DNA of 64,000 nucleotides from Mantis religiosa. Its lineage: Eukaryota > Arthropoda > Insecta > Mantodea > Mantidae. The notes under the pieces were generated by a model that saw only the letters and a program-made list of their open reading frames with translations, made no database searches and was not told where the DNA came from. How positions within the stretch are numbered: position 1 is the stretch's first letter; the number at the start of each line of letters is the position of its first letter. This document shows, one piece after another, positions 51,413-59,066 of this stretch. Location: NCBI GenBank assembly GCA_030765055.1, contig CM060953.1:69311647-69375646 (forward strand), read 5' to 3'. A program made the position numbers and the translations under genes.

Positions 51413-52326
51413 ATTTCTTTTTCTTTTCTCAATAAAGCATAGATTCAACTGAGTTAAAAGGTATTACTAGGCCACGATAATAACATATTACTGTATTTCA
51501 AAAAATAAAATAATTGAGTTTCAAGTATAATTGTAAAGTGTGTTACAACTGAGTTAAAAGGTATTACTAGGCACATGATAATAACATATTACTGTATTTC
51601 AAAAAACGAAATAATTGAGTTTCAAGTATATTTGTAAAGTGTGTTACTAATTACATGATAATAACATATTTACTTCATTTGAAAGATAACGTGTTGCTTT
51701 TTTTATGTTTATGTTAGGGGTGAAGGAATATTTTTTCCTATTCATGTCGTTTTGAAATGTTAGATAGCAGAAATCAATGAAATGTTAATTCAACTATAAT
51801 CATGTATGATTTTTTATTAAAATATATTTACTAATTATATCAAAATGTTATTATCATGTCTCCGTTAAGGGGTGAGGGGAGATTTATATATATCAATGTG
51901 AACTAGCATGTACAAAGGCTCTTATTTCAGCTATAATCATGTATGATGTTTGTTTAACGTATATTACTAATTACTTCAAATTGTAATTATCATGTTTACG
52001 TTAAGGGTAGGTGAATTTATATATACTCAATGTGAACTAGCATGTACGTTATGTTAAAATCTCAACAATTAAATGTTAATTCAACTATAATCATGTATGA
52101 TTTTTTTTTAAGTATAAAAATGTTATTATCATGTTTAAGTTAAGGAGATGTGAATTAGCAGTTACAGAAGATTTTTAAAAAAGTATAAAAATGTTATTAT
52201 CATGTTTAAGTTAAGGAGATGTGAATTAGCAGTTACAGAAGATGTCAGGAATCAATGTGAAAAAAAAAATCAAACACAATATATCATTAAAATTATATTT
52301 CTTTATTGAGTTGTGTGTTTTTTTAT
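51413..52326. repeat. Convergent spacer with poly(A) signals and direct repeats
   Basis: AATAAA on the plus strand at 51431-51436 serves PolB, and the complement at 52302-52307 serves the integrase unit. Between them are three repeat families: a 100-bp unit (CTGAGTTAAAAGGTATTACT at about 51449 and 51549); a unit around CAACTATAATCATGTATGAT at about 51793, 51930 and 52083; and a 70-bp unit (GTATAAAAATGTTATTATCA at about 52112 and 52182). No coding frame. Confidence 0.75.
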
Positions 52327-53244
52327 TTATACAATGTCCACCTCATTAATCCATTCACGGGTAGGAAATCCTAACCATTTCACCAGAATCCTATCACCAC
52401 GACGTCTGATGATCCTTTCAACTAAATACGTGTCTGGATATTGAGTTTTCTGTAATTCATAACCGTAGAATGCTCCTTCAATCAGTTTACCCTCCAGATC
52501 CTCGATGAGATAGGTCAATGGATGTGTCCTTTGCACTGTACGTATCCTAAAGACTTCAACACTCCAATTTGGTAGATAACCTTTCTCCATAACACCTTTA
52601 TGCTTAGAAATCCTCACGTAGTCACCAACACGATGAAGCCTAGATCTTCGCTTCTCACGCAGACTTCTATCATATTTGTAGACGCTGAGCAGGAGAGAAT
52701 TATCACGAACTTCTACAGGCTTCATACGAATCGTTCGATGGTAAGTATTATTGTAGGTATGAATAATTCTAGGTAGTATGTTTATCCATTGATATGAGCC
52801 TTGAACAATAAATTCCTTATGCAAAATCAGTTTGATCGTTCTTATTAAACGTTCCACTGCAGCAGCCTTAACGTGTGTGAATGTACTGTAATGATTAATA
52901 TTATTACGATTCATTAGTTCGCGGAAATGTTTATTGTAAAACTCCCTTCCTTTATCAGATTGAACATTCTTCGGAAACGATTCCATTTCATTCAATATCT
53001 CCTCCATAGCAGTCGAAACGTTAATACCACTTTTATCACGTAATGGTCGTGCATAAGCCATCTTGGAATAAAAATTGCATGCAAGAAGAATATACTTATA
53101 ATTCCTATTGTCTCTTGCATAATTAGACATGTCCATAAGATCTATTTGTACTAAATCGTTCATTCCTTTGCTTATGATCTTACGACGTAAAAATCGTCTT
53201 CTAGCTGGTGCATGTAACTCGGTTGCAATGCGACGTTTTATCAT
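52327..53244 (-). CDS. Polinton integrase (retroviral rve type) with C-terminal chromodomain
   Basis: 305 aa, open and apparently intact. The catalytic core has the DDE triad: Asp35 (QIDLMDM), Asp97 (QSDKGREFYN) and Glu131 (AAAVERLIRT). Residues about 269-305 (YLVERIIRRRGDRILVKWLG, then WINEVDIV) fit a chromodomain, which in integrases can steer insertion toward marked chromatin. It inserts the linear element and leaves 6-bp duplications, as seen at the ends. The start ATG overlaps the TGA of the upstream DUF8207-like gene (ATGA, 53241-53244), so translation may be coupled. The N-terminal zinc domain of some Polinton integrases is absent, but short forms starting with an ELHAPARR segment as here are known to me from arthropods. 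Confidence 0.93.
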   Translation of the reverse strand: MIKRRIATELHAPARRRFLRRKIISKGMNDLVQIDLMDMSNYARDNRNYKYILLACNFYSKMAYARPLRDKSGINVSTAMEEILNEMESFPKNVQSDKGREFYNKHFRELMNRNNINHYSTFTHVKAAAVERLIRTIKLILHKEFIVQGSYQWINILPRIIHTYNNTYHRTIRMKPVEVRDNSLLLSVYKYDRSLREKRRSRLHRVGDYVRISKHKGVMEKGYLPNWSVEVFRIRTVQRTHPLTYLIEDLEGKLIEGAFYGYELQKTQYPDTYLVERIIRRRGDRILVKWLGFPTREWINEVDIV

Positions 53245-53999
53245 GCTATAATTTTTGATGTTTTAAGTTCTGTAATAATTTCTTCTATCTCGGGTGAGTG
53301 ATTCAAATTACCTGCATCCCTCGACGCAACTAATAATCTTAATCTGTTTATTATTTCATTCGGATCGTTCCAGTAGACGTAATCTAATTTTCTCTGCGGT
53401 ACATGTTCTTTCCAACGTAAACCAAATCCAGTTCGATTACTAACAAGGTCACGAATGATATGACGATACTTGAACCCTCGATTTGCTCTTAAACGTCCAT
53501 CTCTTGAATAACCGTGTCTGTAAACTTGAGTATTCTGTAAGATTTGCGAATACACGTCTAAATCATCATCTGTGTACGATGTCTTGCGAGGTAAACGTTT
53601 AAATAATAATTCATATAAGCCTGCTGTGGGTTCATACGTTTCTGTTCCTATCTGAACACCATCAGATTTAAACACAACTGTCTTGTTACCCAATTTATAC
53701 TCATTATCCTCGTAACGTATGCCGTAAGTATTGTCCATGTCACTCGAACTAGCAGTTCGAACCTTGTGTAGATACTTTGACACGAGATCAGATCCGTTAG
53801 CATCATCTGTAGTTTCGTCGTCGTTGTTGTCTTGGTGTGCTTTCGCTATTACTTTCAATGGTTCTGTTACAGGTTGAAGAACTTCAGACATGACTCGTTG
53901 CGTTTCGAATTTCATTCCTTTGAGAGAACGTAACTTTTCTCTTATTGCCCTACTGTGACGGGCAATGGATTCCTTAAGTCTTATAGCTTCAGCATCCAT
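53241..53999 (-). CDS. DUF8207-like protein, function unknown
   Basis: 252 aa. The N-terminal 60 residues are charged and helical (KESIARHSRAIREKLRSL), followed by an acidic linker. Residues about 95-185 carry YGIRYEDNEYKLGNKTVVF, TAGLYELLFKRLP and YTDDDLDVYSQILQNT, a pattern I associate with the arthropod domain DUF8207. The C-terminus (DPNEIINRLRLLVASRDAGN, then EIEEIITEL) is also typical. Such proteins often sit next to integrase or capsid genes in arthropod Polintons, but no activity is known to me. It could be a virion or scaffold protein (inference). It lies 18 bases after the fibre-like gene and overlaps the integrase start by 4 bases. Confidence 0.8.
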   Translation of the reverse strand: MDAEAIRLKESIARHSRAIREKLRSLKGMKFETQRVMSEVLQPVTEPLKVIAKAHQDNNDDETTDDANGSDLVSKYLHKVRTASSSDMDNTYGIRYEDNEYKLGNKTVVFKSDGVQIGTETYEPTAGLYELLFKRLPRKTSYTDDDLDVYSQILQNTQVYRHGYSRDGRLRANRGFKYRHIIRDLVSNRTGFGLRWKEHVPQRKLDYVYWNDPNEIINRLRLLVASRDAGNLNHSPEIEEIITELKTSKIIA

Positions 54000-54017
54000 A
54001 TCGAAATGAATGTATAA

Positions 54018-55163
54018 TTAATCAGCTACTGCTAATTTATATGAAACTATCAGTTCTATACTTAATATATGACCATCTTTAGCACGTCCGACTGGCGCTG
54101 TAAACGATAGAATATCGCCAGTTTCAACTCTTACAGGATATCTTTCAACTAATCTTCCGTTTATTGCAAACAATGTATCATTTACAGCATGCGGATGTAC
54201 CGATGATACGATGGAACACGAGAGTACACTTCCATTTCCAGGAACTTTATAGTATTCGAGTCCCGATGTTAACGTATACCTTAAAGAGGGGCCTCGAAAC
54301 GGACGTGTTTGCAATGAAATTATGAGTTGTGCTTTCAATTGTTGTAACATAGTGTTTACAACATTTCTCATTCGTGTTTTCATAGTATGAATATCATTAT
54401 TTATAGTGATTAGTTTATTATCAAGTTCCGTTTGTCGTGCGGTTAGTTCTTTCACTTCTTTTTCTACAGCTGTAGTAATAGTCTCGCTAGCGGAGGTGAT
54501 TGTTCTAGTTAACTGACTTTGTAATTCATTCTGTTTCCGTGTAATAGTATCGACAATGTTTGTTATAGTCTCAGTTAAACCCGTTTGCAATTCATTATGT
54601 TTCTGTATAAAGAAATGATTAACATAACTCATGGTGACTGCATCACTATCATCTATCGGGTCGGCTAAATCCTTCAATCTCTTCATTCGAAATGATAGAG
54701 TTTCATTAGAGTCGTGAATTGGAATCCTATCATCTACATATTTTTTATTAGGAACGTCGTGTTCGTGAAGGGGGTCCAACAGCGTTTTCATTCTTATACC
54801 ATCTATAATGACATTATTTTCGGAATCACGTTTAAATGCATATTTACTTAAGTACTCCATTAAATTGTTGTATTGGATGTCGAGCGATTTTTGTATGTGA
54901 TCCCTAAGCATAGCTTCAAACTCGCCCATACGCTGATACGAGGTCTGCTCGCTGAAGATCTGCATTCGATTCTCGACGTCAGCCGTATGCGTATCCACAT
55001 AACGTTTAGTCGATGCATCGTCACCTTCTTCAGGGTCGTGAATATTGCACAACCGCTTTCCCTTGAATCGATAGTTTCCCGATCCATCTCTAGTTATGAT
55101 ATATCGATTGAACACACCCCTAGAGGGTATGATTCTTCGGGATCCGAACCTGTCGATACTCAT
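54018..55163 (-). CDS. Tail-fibre-like protein with three phage-type DP..D..T..YV repeats and coiled coil
   Basis: 381 aa. Three related segments occur at residues about 36-57 (LCNIHDPEEGDDASTKRYVD), 123-144 (LLDPLHEHDVPNKKYVD) and 161-182 (LADPIDDSDAVTMSYVN). They match the repeat of bacteriophage tail fibres (I.N..DP..D.DA.TK.YVD), which forms trimeric shafts. Residues about 185-285 are heptad-rich with few prolines, a likely coiled coil (TITNIVDTITRKQNELQSQL). The last 90 residues look like a beta-rich head (VPGNGSVLSCSIVSSVHPHA, VETGDILSFTAPVG). I infer a trimeric virion fibre for attachment. It lies between the ATPase and the DUF8207-like gene. Family membership is by motif only. Confidence 0.7.
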   Translation of the reverse strand: MSIDRFGSRRIIPSRGVFNRYIITRDGSGNYRFKGKRLCNIHDPEEGDDASTKRYVDTHTADVENRMQIFSEQTSYQRMGEFEAMLRDHIQKSLDIQYNNLMEYLSKYAFKRDSENNVIIDGIRMKTLLDPLHEHDVPNKKYVDDRIPIHDSNETLSFRMKRLKDLADPIDDSDAVTMSYVNHFFIQKHNELQTGLTETITNIVDTITRKQNELQSQLTRTITSASETITTAVEKEVKELTARQTELDNKLITINNDIHTMKTRMRNVVNTMLQQLKAQLIISLQTRPFRGPSLRYTLTSGLEYYKVPGNGSVLSCSIVSSVHPHAVNDTLFAINGRLVERYPVRVETGDILSFTAPVGRAKDGHILSIELIVSYKLAVAD

Positions 55164-55183
55164 TGCTTAAGTGATGGATTATT

Positions 55184-55963
55184 CTATTTATTCATTCTGA
55201 TAAAGCGATCAAAACCGTGACGGTAGCGTCCCTCGTTCAGTGGATATTCTGGTACTATAACAACAAAGGATCGTTCATCACTCTCCCATATATGTTTACA
55301 CATATTCTTAAATTCATCATAGGACATATCGGTATTTACATAATCTTCGTATATATGTTTTAAATTGAGATTATCCTGTCTAAAGAATATAATCATATTT
55401 GCATTATCTCTAATTAAATGTTTAGGTACTTTAGCATATGATTGTGCTTAATATATAGCATCGACATTACGATGTCTACCCATACTGTAATATGAAGCTA
55501 TCTTACCCTGTTTTTCATTTATCACATCATCAAATACGAATATCGAATTTTCTCTAGCATCCGACGTTTGAATTACTTTATCACCATCATCGAACGTAAA
55601 TACACCTATATCGGGTATAGTTTTCAGTAACCTGAGTAAATATCGATATTTAGGTTGTTGCAACGATTTCGAGTATATGTAGAGGTTTTCGAATCTCAGA
55701 CCATTCTCGTGAATAAGCAGGTTGAGTAAAACGTTCGTTTTTCCAGCATTTGAACTGCCAAGTATGAGCGCTCTAACGTTACTCGGAAACAACGTACCGT
55801 GTCGTCCTTTGCGAATGTCATCCTCGAAATCTAACACCTGTATGGGTAGCGTACACTTTTGCTTTACTATCTCCATATCGCGACTAATACTTATAAAGCA
55901 TAAGTTTTGTCTTTTATTTCGTTCGTGATAAGGGCAATCTATGTCTTTACAGGATTTAGCCAA
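55184..55963 (-). pseudogene. FtsK/A32-type DNA-packaging ATPase with one in-frame nonsense codon
   Basis: The frame opens at 55966, just after a stop. The reported 171-aa part starts at a TTG, and the first ATG is at its codon 30, so the true start is unclear. Walker A is LGSSNAGKT (residues 68-76 from 55963), and Walker B lies at SIFVFDDV (about 145-152). The frame stops at TAA, 55450-55448. The same frame is open again immediately after and carries the family's C-terminal segment (LIRDNAN, NLKHIYEDYVNTDMSYDEF, NEGRYRHGFDRFI) to 55184. A single substitution therefore most likely truncates the protein. Such ATPases pump DNA into the capsid. No repaired sequence is given. Confidence 0.9.
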
Positions 55964-56024
55964 TCGTCATAGGAATCGTATACTTATAAAGCGCACGTTT
56001 TGCCTTTTTTATTTCATAGTGAGA
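55888..56024. repeat. Imperfect 45-bp direct repeat spanning the ATPase start and PLA2 promoter
   Basis: ATACTTATAAAGC.(12).CTTTTATTTC occurs at about 55888-55932 (inside the ATPase frame) and again at about 55979-56024 (just before the PLA2 ATG). The second copy supplies the TATAAAG motif upstream of the PLA2 gene. Confidence 0.7.
55980..55991 (+). promoter_or_regulatory. Candidate TATA box of the capsid gene block
   Basis: TACTTATAAAG lies about 36 bases before the PLA2 start at 56026, in the short gap between the divergent ATPase and PLA2 genes. Confidence 0.4.
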
Positions 56025-56025
56025 C

Positions 56026-56664
56026 ATGCGCTCTACACGTGCACGCAAAGGTTCGGGAATTCTTAATTCCTTGATTAATTCATTACCATTTGAGGCACAT
56101 TTACCGGGTTATCGTTTCTGCGGTCCCGGAACGAAACTACATAAACGCTTGCAGAGAGGTGACTTACCGGTGAACGGGTTAGATTCAGCGTGTCTCGATC
56201 ACGATCGGGCTTACGCAGAGAGTACTGATACAGAATCTCGTCGTCTAGCCGATAAGGTGTTGGTAGAGAAAGCTTGGAGACGTGTAAAGTCTGCCGACGC
56301 TTCTTTGGGCGAACGACTTGCAGCTCGACTTGTGACTACACTTATGAAGGGTAAATTGGCAGCAGGCGCTGGCATGCGTAAACGTCGCAACAAGAGAGGT
56401 GGTTTCTTACCTTTGCTACCACTTTTAGCAGCTCTAGGTGCAGCAGGTGGTCTAGCTGGAGGTGCTGCTCAGATTGCTACGGCTGTCAATAAGAAACGTT
56501 CGGGTGCAAAACAACTTGCGGAATTAACACGTCACAACGAGCGCATGGAATCTTTGGCTCAGGGCAAAGGTCTTCGCCGTAAGAGACGTCGTAAGGGTAG
56601 AGGATTATATCTTCGATCAAAAAACTCGGGGCGAGGCCTATATTTATCCCGGAAAAAGCCCTGA
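56026..56664 (+). CDS. Parvovirus-type phospholipase A2 with basic/hydrophobic core-protein tail
   Basis: 212 aa. Residues 26-63 hold the PLA2 core: calcium loop YRFCGPG (29-35) and catalytic HDRAY (59-63), with the LDSACLDHD context of parvovirus VP1 and adintovirus PLA2. These enzymes cut endosomal phospholipids so virions can leave the endosome. Residues about 117-125 are Arg/Lys-rich (MRKRRNKRGG). A Leu/Gly/Ala stretch follows (about 127-150, FLPLLPLLAALGAAGGLAGG), like adenovirus core or membrane-lytic peptides. The C-terminus is again basic with RKRRRKGRGL. It is the first gene of the capsid block. Near its end lies A AAA AAC in phase (56619-56625), where some ribosomes may shift into the protease frame. 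Confidence 0.9.
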   Translation: MRSTRARKGSGILNSLINSLPFEAHLPGYRFCGPGTKLHKRLQRGDLPVNGLDSACLDHDRAYAESTDTESRRLADKVLVEKAWRRVKSADASLGERLAARLVTTLMKGKLAAGAGMRKRRNKRGGFLPLLPLLAALGAAGGLAGGAAQIATAVNKKRSGAKQLAELTRHNERMESLAQGKGLRRKRRRKGRGLYLRSKNSGRGLYLSRKKP

Positions 56665-56665
56665 G
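56619..56665 (+). promoter_or_regulatory. Candidate -1 ribosomal frameshift site between PLA2 and protease frames
   Basis: In the PLA2 phase the bases read as codons TCA AAA AAC, i.e. the canonical slippery heptamer A AAA AAC at 56619-56625. Bases 56625-56632 (CTCGGGGC) can pair with 56658-56665 (GCCCTGAG): eight pairs, one of them G-U, closing a 25-base loop. The -1 frame is open from 56601 to the protease stop at 57017, whereas the zero frame ends at TGA 56662-56664. The stem begins closer to the heptamer than the usual 5-9 bases. Confidence 0.6.
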
Positions 56666-56726
56666 TGCTAACGAGATCGATTCGTATGCACGACGTCTAC
56701 ACATTCCACATTTTAGAGGTGTCTAC

Positions 56727-57017
56727 ATGATCGATAAACTACCTCCACATCCTCGATACTATGAGAGAATAGTAGTGAATCTGGATACATCAAATAACCC
56801 TGGTACACATTGGGTTGCTGTACGTAAGGATGGTGACGTTGCCTACTACTTTGACAGTTTCGGCGATCTGAGACCTCCGGAAGAGATAGAAACGTACCTT
56901 TCGGGTGTCAAGCTCCTATATAATACGACGAGATTTCAAGAATTCGATTCTGTGATTTGCGGTCACTTGTGCCTTCAGTTTCTCCTCGATGAGTTACACG
57001 ATCACCGTGAGTGGTAG
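56727..57017 (+). CDS. Adenain-type cysteine protease
   Basis: 96 aa from the only in-frame ATG. The catalytic set is His28 (GTHWVAV), Asp43 (YYFDSFGDLRPP) and Cys78 (ICGHLCLQF), with Gln71 seven residues before the Cys, the same spacing as the oxyanion Gln in adenovirus protease. Such enzymes cut capsid and core precursors. The frame is open upstream to 56601, and that stretch encodes residues conserved at the N-terminus of Polinton proteases (ANEIDSYARRLHIPHF) without any ATG. The full enzyme is therefore probably made by -1 frameshifting from the PLA2 gene rather than from this ATG. Its end overlaps the minor capsid gene by 29 bases. Confidence 0.9.
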   Translation: MIDKLPPHPRYYERIVVNLDTSNNPGTHWVAVRKDGDVAYYFDSFGDLRPPEEIETYLSGVKLLYNTTRFQEFDSVICGHLCLQFLLDELHDHREW

Positions 57018-57696
57018 TGATACCAGCTTCTCTACATTTCTAAATCCACCATTACATCTGGATCCTAACGGACATTACGAGATAGCTCTATTGAATTTTG
57101 AGACCTTTTACTCGATTCCGAATGTGGACGAGAGTAATAATCTATTCCATTACGTTCGCGATGGAAAAGTCGAACGTATAGTAATTCCACCGGGTACTTA
57201 TGAATTGGATGATATCGCCAGATTGATCAAGGATACTCTCGACATCGGTGACGACTTTATTCTACGTGCTAATAATAACACCATGAAATCAGAAATTCAA
57301 TCTCCCTATATTATCGACTTTAGTCGTGAGAGATCTATTGCTTCACTTCTCGGTTTCACCTCTAAACAGAGGGTACCGGCAAACGTGCTGACCGAGTCTA
57401 ATGATTTGGTTAACATATTCAAAGTCAGCATCATACGTATCGAGTGTAGTCTTGCAACGGGATCTTTAATCAATGGTAAAAGTGGTCATTCTCTGTATGA
57501 ATTTTTCCCATCGGTACCTCCAGGTTATCATATTTCGCAGGAACCATCAAGTCCTATATATTTACCAATCATCGATACGAATCTCATTGATCATCTCGAC
57601 ATTAGAGTGGTAGACCAGAACGGCGATAAGTTAGATTTCAGGAACGAAACCATCACTGTACGATTGCACATACGTCGTAATGGGTATAAGTTTTAA
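56989..57696 (+). CDS. Minor capsid (penton-like, single jelly roll) protein
   Basis: 235 aa, open and intact. The start FSTFLNPPLHLDPNGHYEIA and then LLNFETFYSIPN is the usual opening of Polinton and adintovirus penton proteins. The PGTYELDDIARLI segment near residue 67 and the RNETITVRLHIRRNGY end also fit. Predicted beta-rich throughout, with no membrane segment. In this family five copies close each capsid vertex. Its ATG lies inside the end of the protease gene in a different frame, so it depends on the same transcript or on internal initiation. It lies 117 bases before the major capsid gene. Confidence 0.85.
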   Translation: MSYTITVSGSDTSFSTFLNPPLHLDPNGHYEIALLNFETFYSIPNVDESNNLFHYVRDGKVERIVIPPGTYELDDIARLIKDTLDIGDDFILRANNNTMKSEIQSPYIIDFSRERSIASLLGFTSKQRVPANVLTESNDLVNIFKVSIIRIECSLATGSLINGKSGHSLYEFFPSVPPGYHISQEPSSPIYLPIIDTNLIDHLDIRVVDQNGDKLDFRNETITVRLHIRRNGYKF

Positions 57697-57813
57697 GAGA
57701 CGATGCTATATTAAAAAACATCTCTCGAGATTGATCTCTACTCGATCATCGACCCGCAAGCTAATCACATCGTCTAATCGAAGATTTCTCGCTAACTTAG
57801 GCTTCAAGGTTCT

Positions 57814-59022
57814 ATGATGGATGTGTTGGACGTGACCGGGATTCCGACCTTTGATGATAAGATCAGTAAGGAGGAAGAACACGTATTCCTACCGTACAAT
57901 ACGTCAGCTCTCGATGTGAACGATGAAATTAGAATTCCATGTCAAGCTGAAGATTTGTACACGCTTCCTAGTAGAAGTTATCTCTACATTGAGGGGACTC
58001 TCACTAAACCCGACGGCACCGTTGCCACATCGAAATTGAGTAACAATGCTATGGCATTCCTATTCGATGAGATTCGTCTGGATATGAATGGAACGACTAT
58101 TGATAGAACTAGGAATCCTGGCATTTCATCAACGATGCGTAACTATGCTGCACTGAATGAACTGGAATCGAATCGTTTACTAAATGCTGGATGGATCTAT
58201 CCTGGAGGTGTGGTAGACATCGTGAATACATCGAATGGTATCTTCAATGCTATCGTTCCTCTTTCGATGTTGCTGGGTTTCGCCGACGATCACAAGGAGG
58301 TCATACTTAATAGCAAGTTTGAACTTATTCTCATTAGATCTAAGGATTCTAATAATTGTATCATTGGAAACGATCCTACAACCATACAACTAACTAGACT
58401 CGAATGGAGGATGCCTGTACTTCGACTTTCAGATTCTGAACGAGTTGATAAACTTAAACTCGTCAAATCGGATAAACCTCTACACGTCGCATTTCGAACC
58501 TTGGACCTTCACACTCAACCTGCTGTACCTCAAACTAAAGCGTTCACATGGAACATTGCAACCACGACTAAACTTGAAAAACCACGTTTCGTCATAGTCG
58601 GTGCACAAGTGGATAGATTGAATCATCTCGCTAAGGATGCTTCTCTATTTGATAATTGTAATATCACCAATCTGAAACTTTATCTCAACAGTGAATCTTA
58701 CCCCTATCACGATATGAATTTGGATTTCGCCAATTCGAAATTTGCATCTCTGTATGATCAATATTCCAAATTTCAATCATCCTACTATGGAAAGGAGAAT
58801 TACCCTCTTTTGAAAAGGAACGACTTTCTGAAATATGCACCGCTATTCGTCATCGATTGCTCTCATCAACCTGAGGATACTGTGACGGGGGCAGTGAATG
58901 TCAGATTGGAAGTTCAAGCATCGTCAAATTTTCCTGCACAAACTTCATTATTCTGTTTAATTATTCATGATAAATTATTCACTTATAAACCACTAACTCA
59001 TGTTGTACAATCTATCATATAG
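57814..59022 (+). CDS. Major capsid protein (hexon-like, double jelly roll)
   Basis: 402 aa, open and intact, with two adjacent ATGs (57814 and 57817). The order DDKISKEEEHVFLPYNTS, YLYIEGTL, NAMAFLFDEIRLDMNGTTID, then FNAIVPLSMLLGFADDHKEV and KLVKSDKPLHVAFRTLDLHT is what I know from arthropod Polinton and adintovirus hexon-like proteins. Predicted to fold as two eight-stranded jelly rolls and to form trimers. It is the last gene of the capsid block. Two overlapping AATAAA signals follow at 59027-59036. Presence of intact capsid genes beside broken PolB and ATPase is notable. Confidence 0.93.
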   Translation: MMDVLDVTGIPTFDDKISKEEEHVFLPYNTSALDVNDEIRIPCQAEDLYTLPSRSYLYIEGTLTKPDGTVATSKLSNNAMAFLFDEIRLDMNGTTIDRTRNPGISSTMRNYAALNELESNRLLNAGWIYPGGVVDIVNTSNGIFNAIVPLSMLLGFADDHKEVILNSKFELILIRSKDSNNCIIGNDPTTIQLTRLEWRMPVLRLSDSERVDKLKLVKSDKPLHVAFRTLDLHTQPAVPQTKAFTWNIATTTKLEKPRFVIVGAQVDRLNHLAKDASLFDNCNITNLKLYLNSESYPYHDMNLDFANSKFASLYDQYSKFQSSYYGKENYPLLKRNDFLKYAPLFVIDCSHQPEDTVTGAVNVRLEVQASSNFPAQTSLFCLIIHDKLFTYKPLTHVVQSII

Positions 59023-59066
59023 GTGTAATAAATAAAACATTACAAATTCAAATTATCTTTTTATTG
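59023..59066. terminator. Tail-to-tail poly(A) signals
   Basis: AATAAA at 59027-59032 and 59031-59036 on the plus strand ends the capsid block. The complement at 59060-59065 provides AATAAA for the minus-strand block, overlapping the last codons of that gene. Confidence 0.7.

Noticed and set aside
54860..55220. Open frames overlapping the fibre-like gene on both strands
   Set aside because: Shadows of the real minus-strand frame; no family likeness.
56727..57017. Taking the ATG at 56727 as the firm protease start
   Set aside because: Conserved protease residues lie upstream in the same open frame, so this ATG is likely not the natural start. It is kept only as the annotated coordinate.
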